Positions 47,771 to 58,700 of a stretch of 64,000 nucleotides of DNA are shown here, piece by piece; position 1 is the first letter of the stretch, and every line of letters starts with the position of its first letter. The stretch lies in contig JAVTLE010000023.1 of the NCBI GenBank assembly GCA_033439295.1, forward strand, positions 4,190,530 through 4,254,529, in the 5' to 3' direction. The stretch is from Deuterostichococcus epilithicus. Lineage: Eukaryota; Chlorophyta; Trebouxiophyceae; Prasiolales; Stichococcaceae. The notes beneath the pieces were generated by a model, which was not told the DNA's origin, did not search any database, and saw only the letters and a list, made by a program, of their open reading frames with translations. Made by a program: the position numbers and the translations under genes.

Positions 47771-50700
47771 ATGGACTGGCTCGATGCTGATGTTGCCACA
47801 CTTGCCGCGGCGCTCGGATCGCCGCAGCCCAGCCATCCCATGCTGCACAGCCCAGAGCACATGGAGCGGCTGCACGGGGTCGCAAGTAGGCACGCAGGTG
47901 GCTCCGCCAGCGACCGGTCAGCTTCGTCCGTGCTGCCGACGCTGTCGGCGCTCGTGGCGTCGCACATCACTGGCAGGCACGGCTCTCTAATTGCCATCGT
48001 GTGACGGCAGATCCTTTTGAGTGACTAAAACTGCTTCAGGCCTGTTCCTCAACCTGATGACGGGTGTTAAGCAGTGCATGGTGGCCCACAGCGTCGCCGC
48101 ACCTCTCTCTGGCGGCAGCGGCCAGAGGCAGCGGCAACAATGCTCGTGTCGGAGCGCTGCTTGTTGCTCCGGCCCTTTGTTTGAGGAACAGGCCTAGCTG
48201 GCGGAAACACGCTCCGTGTGCTGAGAAGCAACGTTGCCGGTGTCCAATCGCGGCAGGAACGTTGACGACCTTGCGGCCAGCCTCAGCAATTTCAGCCCGC
48301 GCGATTGGGGCCTCGACCTGGCGGAGCCACTGCCTGGCGATGCCGTGTCACCGGACCCGCCGGCGGGCGCTGCGGGCCGCGGCGTCGGCTCTCGCAGCCC
48401 CCTGAGCCACGGCTCACGGCAGCAGGTGGAGCAGCAGCGGAGAGCGGACAGCAGCGACGGGGCTGCAGGGTTCGACCACAGCGGACCCATGGACCTGTCG
48501 CTTCGACGAGGACAAGAGGTGCGGGACCAAAACCCCCCAGTGCGGGCTGATCGATGATGGGAATATTTTCAGCAGGCAAGGCTGCAACCAAATCCATGCT
48601 GTCTGCGTTGAACTTGCAACTGGCAAGGACAGGTGATGCTTAATTCCGTTGTCCGTTTGCTGCAGCCGCTGCGGATGCTCAGCGGCGTCAGCGACGGACC
48701 CACGTCGTCGCAGCACACACTGACGGATGACGCCGCGGCAACACGGCAGGAGCGGCAGCCACAGCCGGAGGCGATTGGGCACCAATACCAGCACCGGCTG
48801 CAGGGCAGAGGCGCCAAAGTGCGGCCAGGGCCCCTCCAGCCGGAGCAGCAGGGCTACGAGCTGCACCACAGGCGAGTCCGGGCTGCGCTGCGGGGCGCCT
48901 GTGTTTGTATTGTATGGCGCCGCACTCGAGTTGTCGAGCGATGCGCATCTGGTTTGCCGGGCCCGGCTGTGCGGACCGAGCGACCAGCGCCATGGTGCAT
49001 CATATGTGCTGCAGCACCACTAATGGCCAAGCCAAATTTTGGTGCAGGCAGCATTGACGGGCACAACTCTGCATCTCTGCACCTCTGCACCTTTGGACGT
49101 CCTTGAGGCCGGCATCAGGCCATCGATGTATCCTAGATGCCCTACACACCCAGCAAAGCGCCCACTGCCATTGCTCGGCTTCGATGTGTTCTGGATCCTT
49201 TGCTGCCTCCCATCAACTCCGTCAATTTCTATCTAACTCCTGTCAGTTCCCACCTGGCGGCATGCAGGCCGCCGAGCGCCGCCGAGGAGGACCCGGACCT
49301 CTGGAATAATATCCGCCGCACCGCCTCGTCAGTCAACTGCGTGCGCCGCAGCAGCAGGTGAGCACCAGCGCCCGTCCCAGCAAAGCGCTCTTTTCAGTTT
49401 CCCAGGCCAGTTCGGTCGATTTTTGGGTCGCTGGGTCTCCCGGTTTAGATATGCGGTCGTGTTTCTGGAGCAGATGAGGGTGTAGGTCCCGTGGGGATTT
49501 GGGCTGGGGCCGTCAGGTTTAAACCTGCTGACCAATCTGACTCTAGGGCGCCCCAGCAGGGGCTCACAGCTACCAACACAAGTGGTTCTGTTGCTGTGGC
49601 GCCGGCGCAGGGAAGTGCTAGATGCGTTCGAGTGCCGATGCAGCTGACAACTCGCAGCGCTGTGTCCGATGAAGGCTGAGTCACGCTGCATCCCACGTTC
49701 TGTGACCTCCCAGAAACCGTGATTCTCTCATCTTCTCGTTCCCTGCAGGACGAGCGCGGACGGGGACTACAGCGATGACCCGCCGGTAAAGCGCGCCCGC
49801 CGCTCGACGGCGCGCGCCCTCGAGTCAGCGCAGCTGGAGGCCATGGACGTTTTCGGGGAAAAGGAGGACGAGGAGGACCGGTGGAGGGCGGCTGCGGGCC
49901 GCAGCAGCGCCGACAGCGGCAGCGGCGGCTCAGGCGGCGGCGTCGCGCCCGCCGGCGCCCGCCGTAGCATCACCGTCGTGCTGAATCGCGGCGGCGGCGG
50001 CAGCGGCTCCCTTGGCAACGGCTCCCTCGGCAGCAGGCCCACCGGCGGCGGCATCGGCGAATCTGCTGGCCAGGTGGCAACCGCGGACCAGGTGCCACCA
50101 CCGCCGCCAGCCCCACCGCGGCGACGGGGGCGCCCCCCACGCAACGCTGCCCTGCAGGTCGGTTGAGCGCCTTGGCGATGCTGTATGTTGGATGCCCATG
50201 CGTTACCAGCCGGGCCCTTTGATGTCTGCGTCAGCGAGCAGCACTGCACCGTCAGCGCACATGTGGCCATCTGATCCCAAATTCCTGTATGTGACTGGCG
50301 TGTGCGCTTGCGGGTGTAGCACCTGCTGGCTCGGAGGAGCGCAAGAAACAGACTGCGGCGTAAGGAGACAATGGACCAAGGCTGCATTGCCAGTGCACAG
50401 GCAGCCAACAGCTATGGTGGGCCTTTCCAGGAGGCAAGCGTGCTTTTTGCGGCGCGCTGCGCAGGTGCACGGGCCGCAGCAGGAGGTGGAGCGCCTCCGG
50501 GAGGAGCTCGTGCGGGCGCACTCCGTCAACGGCCGGCTGCAGCTCCAGGTGCTGCAGATGTGTGTGCGACATGTGCACATGGCACGTGGCGCAACGGCGC
50601 TCGACCCTCCGCAGTTCCATGCGGCTCTGCGGCGCCCATGCGTCGCATGCTGCAGCCATAGTGAATATGTTGCAGCCCTTGCCACATCTTGCGAGCTCGA

Positions 50701-50822
50701 GCTGGAGGCATCGAAGATTGTCGACACGAGATGCAATGACGGGTGAACACATGCCCGAACAGGTGCAAGCGCTTAGCAGGGAGGTGCTTAGATTTCAGCG
50801 GGCCGCTGGGACCTCGCGATGA
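47771..50822 (+). CDS. AT-hook / coiled-coil nuclear protein, 447 residues
   Basis: Exons: 47771-47972, 48226-48518, 48666-48871, 49268-49357, 49749-50157, 50465-50548, 50763-50822; phases agree. A disordered Ser/Gln/Pro-rich N-terminus is followed by EEDPDLWNNIRRTAS, an acidic/basic stretch (DYSDDPPVKRARRSTARALE, probable nuclear localisation signal), a Gly/Ser linker, polyproline, and an AT-hook core PRRRGRPPRN. The last exons form a coiled coil: EVERLREELVRAHSVNGRLQLQVQALSREVLR (listed from two exons). AT-hooks bind the minor groove of AT-rich DNA; a chromatin or transcription role is inferred. Donor 3 is CAG|GCGAGT and donor 1 (CTG|GCAGGC) is also GC but weaker. Start chosen as the first Met in an open exon; an upstream extension is possible. 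Confidence 0.68.
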
Positions 50823-50851
50823 CGGCGGAGCCAAGGAGGCACAGCCGTACA

Positions 50852-51115
50852 CTAACAGGTTGTGGGCAGCAGGCTAGCAGCGACACCCCAACTGCGTACA
50901 TATAGAACAGAAGGAAAACCATGTGCCGGCAGGCACTGAACACGGCAGAAGGAGTGCAAAACACGCAGACGGCAGGAGGCCTCATAGCCAAAACCCGTTA
51001 GCGAGTAAACAATCTGGTATAGGTAGTTCTGCAGCCTTTCAACCTGCATCATCAGAGAGCGCGCCTGCGAGGACAACTGCCTGACCTCTCCAGCCATGCC
51101 GTTGGCAGCGTCCAT
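50852..51115 (-). CDS. Possible small gene or exon, unknown
   Basis: Minus frame starting MDAANGMAGEVRQLSSQARS and continuing as an amphipathic helix (MMQVERLQNYLYQ). An adjacent frame has a hydrophobic run MVFLLFYMYAVGVSLLAC (about 50880-50930), and another lies at 51430-51480 (MLVASICFIVGFSLHA). Together they could be a small tail-anchored protein, but no splice-consistent model was reached. Confidence 0.22.
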   Translation of the reverse strand: MDAANGMAGEVRQLSSQARSLMMQVERLQNYLYQIVYSLTGFGYEASCRLRVLHSFCRVQCLPAHGFPSVLYVRSWGVAASLLPTTC

Positions 51116-51615
51116 GGTGCCAGCAAACCTAACGTCATGGATTGTGGTGGCTACGTGGGGTGACTGATAGAACCTTCAACAAAATCTTCGAGTAAACACC
51201 ACCGCTCGCAGATTGGCAGAAGGTGCGAGAATGGGCACATACTTTTTCCCTTCGGCCAAGGTCATTGCTGAGGAGGGACTTCAGCAAGTGAGACTGCTGT
51301 CAAGTACGTAGGTAACTGTGTCAGCCCCCATCGCTTACACACCTCTCCTAATGGACACTCGTACTTAGATTGTACTCAAATTGCTCCTAGCGCATGCAGA
51401 CTGAACCCCACGATGAAACATATGCTCGCCACAAGCATGCGGCGGCAGCAATCCCAAGGAGCTGACAACGCTGACATGAAGAAGTGAGACTGGGCAGGAT
51501 CCAAGCTGAGATGAGCAACAGCTAGGGCAATGCGCCCGCTTGCCCAGCACTGATGCACTCTACCACACCGCACGCCTAGAAATATCTGCAGATATGACCC
51601 CCTTGTTGCCGGCAC
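51116..51615. other. 3' flank of the second LEA gene
   Basis: No recognised gene; only the hydrophobic minus-strand run noted for the neighbouring small frame. Confidence 0.4.
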
Positions 51616-53191
51616 CTACTGCTGTGCCTTGGACTTGGCCTCCTCGGCCGCGCCCTTGGTCTTCTCCTTGCCCTCCTGTGCCTTGTCCTGCAACGTAAAT
51701 ATATTTTGCCACACCATCAGAAACGCGTTTCCGACCTTTGCCTGAGACCAACAGTGCTTGGGACAGCTGTAGTTTGTCTTCCCAAGCATGCATCCACGCC
51801 CGGCTGTGGGCAGGTCCACGTCCTGCAATTGTTGGCTGCTGCACTGGCTGTTGCACGAGCCCTGCACAGATGCTCCTACGCCAGCACTGCTGACTGCCTG
51901 TAAAGAAGCTCACCTGCGCAGTGCCGGCGGCATCCTTTGCCGAGCCCTTTGCCTCCTCGGCCTTCTTCGAGGCCGCGTCGCCAGCCTCGCCCGCCTTGTC
52001 CTGCAGCAGCAGCCAAACCCAGGTCAGTGGGTATGCGCAAGTGAGTTGCACCAAGTCCTGCTGCACCTGTGACATCTTCAACAACACACATTCAAAAGTT
52101 CTAGCTTCGTGATACACAGGACATCAGCGACATGCGATTACGACACGCGCAGCGAGATAGATGTGGCATACATAGTTCAGAGGACATGCCTGCGCTGTGC
52201 CTGCCACGTCAGAGGCCTTCTCCTTAGCAGCCTGCGCAGTGTCGCCCGCCTTCTCCTGTGCCTGCCCGGCGGTCTGCTTGGCAGACTCGGTTGCCTCGCC
52301 AGCCTTTTGCTTGATCGTGTCAGACGCCTCGCCAGCCTTCTGCTGCGTCTGCTCTGCTGTCTTCGATGCGCTGTCCTTAGCGTCGTCCTGCAGGACGGTC
52401 AGAAACAGCGGGCGTCAGACGCAGTCTACGCATACATACATGCAGCAGTGCAACAAGCAATCCCAACAAAGCATGACACGGAGCAGAGGAGAGCACTGCG
52501 AAGCAGCACCTTCAGCTCGCCAGCCTTCTGCGCTGTGTTCTGCGCAAAAGAGAATACAGGCACAGCATCAGCAAGTCTGTCCATGTCTGCAATTCTTGTA
52601 TGCTGTCAGTGCATCGTGTTGAGACATCTTGAAAGCATATCAAGTGCCTGTTGATGGTGATGAGTTGCGGAGAAAGCGACACGGAACAGAGGTTCAATGC
52701 GCATGTAAGAGGGGAAACCGTTGCCGTGGAAGAGATGGTCTCCTGGACATTCTTCGTCGCGTCCGCCACGGCCTGCGTCACAGCCGACGCCTTCTCACTG
52801 GTGTAGTCGACCGCCGACTGCACGGTCTCCTTGCCTGCGTGAACAGACATCGACTGGGTTGTAAGGGCAGACGGCCAGTCGCCATCTGGAACACCGATGC
52901 AGCGAGCGCACGCAGGACCAGGACGGCAATTGATTCTCAGCAGGACCGCCGCAAGTGCCACAGCGTGCATGAAAGCTGCGAGGCGCGAGGCGCGGCAACA
53001 GCTTGGACCTTTCGGAGTTGAAACGGTGCGAGCAGCGAATGCCTCGGCGCCGCGGCATTCCCGACTATGTGGCTTGCAGCAGTGCACATGATTTGATGGC
53101 ACAGACTTAGAGGCAACAGAACGGTGCTCTCGGCGGCGCACAAAAGACACGGCAAGAACGCACCCTGCTGCACGTAGGACTTGTCCGCCAT
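51616..53191 (-). CDS. LEA group-3-like protein, 174 residues
   Basis: Exons (high to low): 53164-53191, 52725-52834, 52510-52539, 52190-52387, 51914-52000, 51616-51687; phases agree. Starts MADKSYVQQGKETVQSAVDY. The body is a run of 11-residue amphipathic repeats of the A-x-x-K-A-x-E type (QKAGEASDTIKQKAGEATE, QAQEKAGDTAQAAKEKASD, SKKAEEAKGSAKDAAGTAQ), ending EEAKSKAQQ. No Cys or Trp. Such proteins are unfolded in water and fold into helices when dried or at membranes; they protect during cold and desiccation. It belongs to the same broad class as the gene at 4306-5265 but is longer with more repeats. Each exon from 3 on holds roughly whole repeat units. Introns 2 and 4 need GC donors (ACG|GCAACG, CAG|GCATGT). 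Confidence 0.88.
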
Positions 53192-53772
53192 CTTTGAGCT
53201 GTTGCTTTGGCTGCGGGTGCTGTTAGTGTTGGTATGCGTCAAAGGTGCTTGAATGCTGTAATGGATAGGCTGCACAATGAACTTTTGAACCTCAGGGGCT
53301 GGTGCTGGGGTTTCGGGGTTGCTTCGGCTGAAGCTGGGAGGAAGTCGGAGCTGCCTGCTTACAAAGAGGAATCTATGCTGCGCAAAAAAGGATTATCGAC
53401 TGCCGGAAAAGTTGCAAGCAGGTCGGCTTCCACCTGTGCACGAAGGCTCATTTGAAATAACCAGCGAGCTCAACATCGCGGCCTTCGCACGAGTATTGCT
53501 CTGTCTGATCTCGGAGACGGTTTTTTTTTGCCTCGCTGCACCTGGTTGAAAGTTTGTGCCTTGCCACCTCGCTTCAAAACATACGCTGCATCTCTAACGA
53601 TTGTAACAGATTCAATACATGCGTTGCGGGGATTCGGAGGCCTTGTTGAAGCAAAGGACTGCACAAACACCCGCAGACTGCTTGGAGTCAAGATAGTGCA
53701 AGAGCGTCGCTCTGCATCTGCAGTGAGCAGCTCAGCTTCATCCCGTGGGCCTCCAGGCCCTGCTGCCGCACG
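53192..53772. promoter_or_regulatory. Divergent intergenic region
   Basis: About 580 bp between the LEA start (-) and the J-like start (+). No exon recognised. Expected to contain stress-responsive elements of the LEA gene; none was identified with confidence. Confidence 0.4.
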
Positions 53773-54681
53773 ATGCATTGGGCGGTGTTCCTCCCACCGG
53801 TTGTGACAGCAGTGGTGCTTGGCGGCATCGTGCTGTACCGTCAGCACATGCAAGAAACGGAGCGGAACCAGCAGGCGAGATGCTGGCGAGAGTAAATGGT
53901 CAGAAGAGTGACCAATCAGCCGCAAACCCTTGCTATTCCTTTTGCCTGCTTCATCGAAGTTCGCCCTGACATGGCATTTTGCAGGACATGTGGACGGCAG
54001 GACCTCTCGAGATCCGCTGCGCTGACTGTCTTCACTAATACAAATGCAGTACTGGGCGCCCTTTGAGCATGCGGTCCCCGCGGCAGCCGGTCCACAGCCG
54101 AGGTACGGCAGTTTTTGACCGAGCCTGGATGCGCGTCCGCCATCTACGTACATGTCCCCCCTCAGAACAGCGTCAGACGATTGGGCGACAGCCTTGAGTT
54201 CATACTCGATGCTGCCACCCGCACTCGCAGGCTGGTAGAGCAGCTTCTGGCGTCCGTTGAGGCGAGACTGCGGCACCTGCGGGGCCTGCCGCCCAGCCCA
54301 GACAGAAGGTGCGTCGCCCACTTGCAAAGCTTCGCACCCTTGGAGTCTGCCCTTTTACTGCCTGCGCCTGTGCACGGGGGCGTGAGAAGCAAGGAAGTAC
54401 AGCCTGCATTTCAGGCGGGCGCCCAAGCGTTTTGGGTCGCACATCCACAGTGCGCTCAGCCGCGGCACTCTCCCCATGCCACACATCCTGCAAGCCTCAC
54501 AGCAGTCGTGCTGCTGCGCAGCCGGCGCGTCCGGGCGCTGCGGGCGGAGTACCACCCCGACCGTTATGTGGGGCTGGGGCCGGAGATGCAGGGCATCGCG
54601 GCGGAGGTGTCGGCGGTCGTCAACACGCGGACGGAGCCGCTGCTGAGGGAGGACCGCGAGGCGGCGGCGCAGCAGCCGTGA
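53773..54681 (+). CDS. Membrane-anchored protein with J-domain-like HPD motif, 150 residues
   Basis: Exons: 53773-53874, 54050-54102, 54171-54308, 54522-54681; phases agree. An N-terminal membrane anchor (LPPVVTAVVLGGIVLY) follows MHWAVF. A helical segment comes next (LGDSLEFILDAATRTRRLVE and LLASVEARLRHLRGL), then RRVRALRAEYHPDRYVGLGP, which places HPD after a basic helix as in J-domains (helix II-HPD-helix III). The rest (IAAEVSAVVNTRTEPLL) would be helix III. J-domains stimulate Hsp70 ATPase; here it would act at a membrane. The domain is short and atypical, so the function is inferred only from HPD and context. Intron 1 uses CAG|GCGAGA. A longer antisense frame (285 codons) exists but has no motif. 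Confidence 0.6.
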
Positions 54682-55739
54682 CGTGGCCATCACGGATACG
54701 TGTCTGGCGCGACTTGCTTCAAGCAAGGTCAAGCCTGTAGGACCGGCTTGCAAGGTAGCCAGGGTCCGCGACGTGGCATGGTCCGCAGGTAGAGCTGGCA
54801 CTGCGATGTCTGTGCAGATTTTAAACAGACGACATCGATATGACGCTGCCTATGAGCAAGCAGCATTTATTTTCCGACCTGTATTCCTGTGTATTGTATG
54901 GTTCAGTTGAACGATCTCCACTGCACTTCCTGTACGAGTGGACACCCGTGGTTTTGTGGAGGAAACACCCGTGTTGAAACGCACTCTTGCTGACATAGGT
55001 GACAAGATGCCGATTGCCTTATTAGAAAGCAACGCGAAGCAAAGCTGACAGGTGAAGCTTTGAAATTTGCTGCGAAGCAATTGTGCCAGCTTGTGCGTGT
55101 GGTAAAGTACCGTAAATTTGCATACGAGCCCGAAAATTTTGTTTTCAGCATCAAACAAACACAAAACCGAAACCCATGTTTCACATCAGCGGGGAGGCAC
55201 CTTGCTTGGCCTGTAGACAGCGGGACAGTCAAGCAACGAGCCACATGCAAGGCGTCAGCAGGGCCGCAAGCTTGCTCAGATGACCCGTTATGATGGTTTG
55301 TTGAGAGCATGTGTCAACGAGCCAATTCGACCCTCCTGGTACACGTCCGAGCCTCCCAGCTGACGCGTCCATTCGGAGGTGGCCAGCCTCCCTGTGAATG
55401 CACTGCCGGCAGCGGCATACCTAGTCTAAGAAGAACGTTCATGGCCGACCATGTATGTGCGTCGAGGTACCACACGCTACGCTGAGCACCCAAGCGCTGT
55501 CGCCCTGCCATGCACATCCGCGCATCTCTGCGCCGACGCTTGGGGGACAGCTGCCGGATGCGAACTGCTTTCAGGGCTGCCCAGCCCCCACCTCACATGT
55601 CCACGTCCACTTGGCCTGCAGGCAACGCAGCATGCCGCAGTTGTGAGGGGTAGCACTGGTCCTGCAAGCCCTGGGTCTGTGACAGGCTGCGGGGCATCCT
55701 ACAAGTGTGCAGGCCCAGTGCCAGGGGCGGCAGGGCGCT
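54682..55739. other. Convergent 3' flanks, no gene seen
   Basis: Between the J-like stop (+) and the last bZIP exon (-). Lower GC at 54,850-55,200. No exon recognised. Confidence 0.5.
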
Positions 55740-58700
55740 TCAACTCACAGCATTGGGCGTGCACTCCATGTTGGCGAGACGCTTCACCACAGCGGCGATG
55801 CTTGCGACGACGCACACTGACACACACGATTCCCGAGGCACACTACAACAAGGATATGATCCCAGGAAAAGATGCCCACCGTGGATCTCGGCCACGCCAT
55901 TGCACAGGCTCAGGCTGTCGCAGTAGGCCGGGTACTTCAGCAGCACGAACCAGGCACCCTGCACAGTGGAGGGGGAAACTGGTGCAGTGAGCACACGGTG
56001 CTTGTGCAGCAGCACGAACCAGGCGCCTCCCGCAGCGGACCATGCACAAGAACGATGTGAGCAGGCCAGCCGTGAAGCGCCCGCAGCTATGCACAGCGTC
56101 GGGTGGCCAGCAAAGCACGCCGGGATAGAGTGGCGCTGCAGTGCCGCAGCGACACTGGCATGAAGCGCAGGGCTGCAGAAATAGGCTCCATAACACCGCC
56201 GGCTCAGGAACCGCTATATGCAGCAGCCTGTCGCGGTGCTGCAGCACTTTCGCTCAGGCACTGCAATATCAGCACCGCGACAGGCTGCTGCATATCGCGG
56301 TTCCTGCGCCGGCAGTGCTGCGGAGCCTGCGGCACGAGGCGCCGCCGCATCTCAAGATGCGATGGAAAACACATGGCAGCATGCTGCCGCAGCTCTGGAG
56401 CTTGTGTGGCACACAGTCTGCTGCCGGTCAGAGCACACCTGCACCGGCGTCAGGATGCGGCGGAAGACCAGGTAGTCCAGCTCGCTCGCCAGCCGCTGCT
56501 CCTCACTATGCAGCGGGCCAAGAAGAAGGGGTCAACGTCAGATCCGAACAAGCTACAGGGCGCACCATGCAAGGCGGGTCAATGTCAGATCCGAACAATT
56601 GATATTGCATGTGGGGAGAGGTCAGCATCCCCGAGTGGTGGTGCATGATGCGCTGGCAAACGGCAGCATGCAGCACACCGGAGGCAGTGCTGCAGCCGCA
56701 TCGTGCAGGCCGCCGATGTGGCTCGCGCAGCGGTGACACCAGAGGGTGGAAGGGTCGTAAAGGGACTGAAAGCTGCAAGTGTACGGTCTGAACAAGCTGC
56801 ACCTGAGGTTGTCCTTGAGATTCTCTATAGAGTCAAACTCAAAACTAAAGCAAGGTTTGTCACACTGGTCTGAACAAGCTGCACCTGAGGTTGTCCTTGA
56901 GCTTCTTCATGACGTCCTTTTGGCGGGAGGCGTGCTTGGAGCGGTGGAACATGGACGGCAGCCAGCTCTTGGCGCGCTCCACGGACATGCTCGGCGCGGA
57001 GCCGCCCCGCTCCTGCGGCAGCTGTTTGGCCACGGCACAGAACAAGGAGGTTGGTTCAGGAACGGTGCCAGGGAGCGGATCAGCTCGGTGCAGGGCCGCC
57101 CTGCTTTCTATGGCAGCAATTTTGCAGCGGCAGTGCTAGATGGGGTTTCAGGTGCTGCACGAGCAGGGAACAGTGTCAGGGAACGAAACACATGCTCAGA
57201 GTCGTCACGCTCCTGCTGCAGGCGCTTTGCAGCACACCTAGGGGCAAGGTTCGAACCTTGCCCCTAGTTGTGACTCGTCACAACACCTGCAGCTGTGCGG
57301 CAGCAGTACCGAAGGGAGTGTCAAACAAGCAGCAGGTGACAAGAGGCGGCCGGCATGCAGCTACAGTCAAACCTGCTTCCTGTGCTCCGAAAGATAGATC
57401 GACCTCGAACAAGCTGGGGAGGCAGCAGACCCCGCACCATCACAACGCCGGACCCCAGATTCGGCCTGGCGCCGGCTTTCCGATCCACCGAATGCACAAT
57501 TCGGTGTTGGGTATAGAGAAACACTTTTGTAAGTTTGCACGGGTGCCGCCCGGCACTCACCAGCACGGAGATGGCCTCCAGGTTGACCTGGCGCCGGTCC
57601 TCGTAGATGCGGTGCAGCCGGCGCAGGTGCTCCCGCCGCACGCCCAGCACCTTTTCCGCCTGCTCCCCCGTGAACATCATCTTGCGCGCCGCCTCCGCCC
57701 AGCGTCGGTTGGTGTCGTGCCGCCCGCTGGACCTGGGAGGCCGCAGGGGGAGGGAAAACTGTCAGGCCGTGTGCGTGGAGTGCCGCATGTGTGTGGTCAA
57801 ATGCGCCGCCGTCCGCTCAGCGCCAGTCGGCGCTGTGCCGCCAGCTGGGCCGGCAGGGTCGCGAGAGCCGGCGACGGGTGTCCTTCCACCTTCCCTCCTT
57901 GGCGCTGCTCCACAGAGTCTCCCCTGCCTGCGAGTCCCGGCCCTGCCCCACCTCGCAACAGCAGCGGGCACGAGGCCAGCGCCGCATGCGCCCAACGTCG
58001 CCTTCAATGCTCCTGCAACCCCCTCTAAGGACTCCAAACAGCATGCCGGCCCACCTAGTCGACGGAGGCGGACACAAAACCGGAGCTGTGAGCGCCCTTC
58101 CATGCGGCCGTGCATGACTGCGACAAAGAGAGCACGCCTCGTCCCGGCCCCTTGCACCTTCAGAGCCGCTGTCCTGCCGGCAACCCTGCCCGCGTGGTCC
58201 AGTCCTCAACCCTGCCCGCGTGTAACCCTGTCCACACTCGATCATAGGTGCAGCCGAGCCCCATGGTGGCCGCGCGCAACCGCTCCATGCGCACGAGTGG
58301 TTGACGAAGATTTCCCCATGGTCTCCCAGTGCAGTCTCAGCTGTGGGGCTCCAAGAAAATGAGCTAATGCACACCTCTCGATGGAGGCGGAGACCAGTCC
58401 CGCGGTGTGCGCCCCCTCCATGCGCAGCGCGCGCGAGTGGATGTTGTTGACGGTCTCCACGAGCTCTGCCAGGCGCTGCAGCTGCGCCTCCGGCGCCGTC
58501 GCGCCATTGATGTCCGCGCCGTCGCGGTTCTCCAGCGCATGCTTCTGCAGGATGTCCCGCAGCTCCCGCACCTGGCAGCGAGCGCAGAAGGCTTGACACA
58601 GTCTGTGCCGCCAGCCAGTTGATCCTGACAGCGCTGCTGCGGCGCCCTTGCAGATCTCCGGTGCGCGCGTCTGCACGGATTGCCTGCCATGCGTTGTGAC

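Noticed and set aside
46936-47997. 353-codon minus-strand open frame
   Set aside because: No recognisable motif, overlaps the AT-hook gene's first exon antisense, composition typical of GC-rich shadow frames.
53470-54327. 285-codon minus-strand open frame
   Set aside because: Antisense to the J-like gene; no motif, while the plus strand gives a phased four-exon model with a membrane anchor and HPD.
57238-57267. tRNA-like T-arm (GGTTCGAACC)
   Set aside because: No D-arm, anticodon arm or acceptor stem around it; the match comes from a perfect palindrome.
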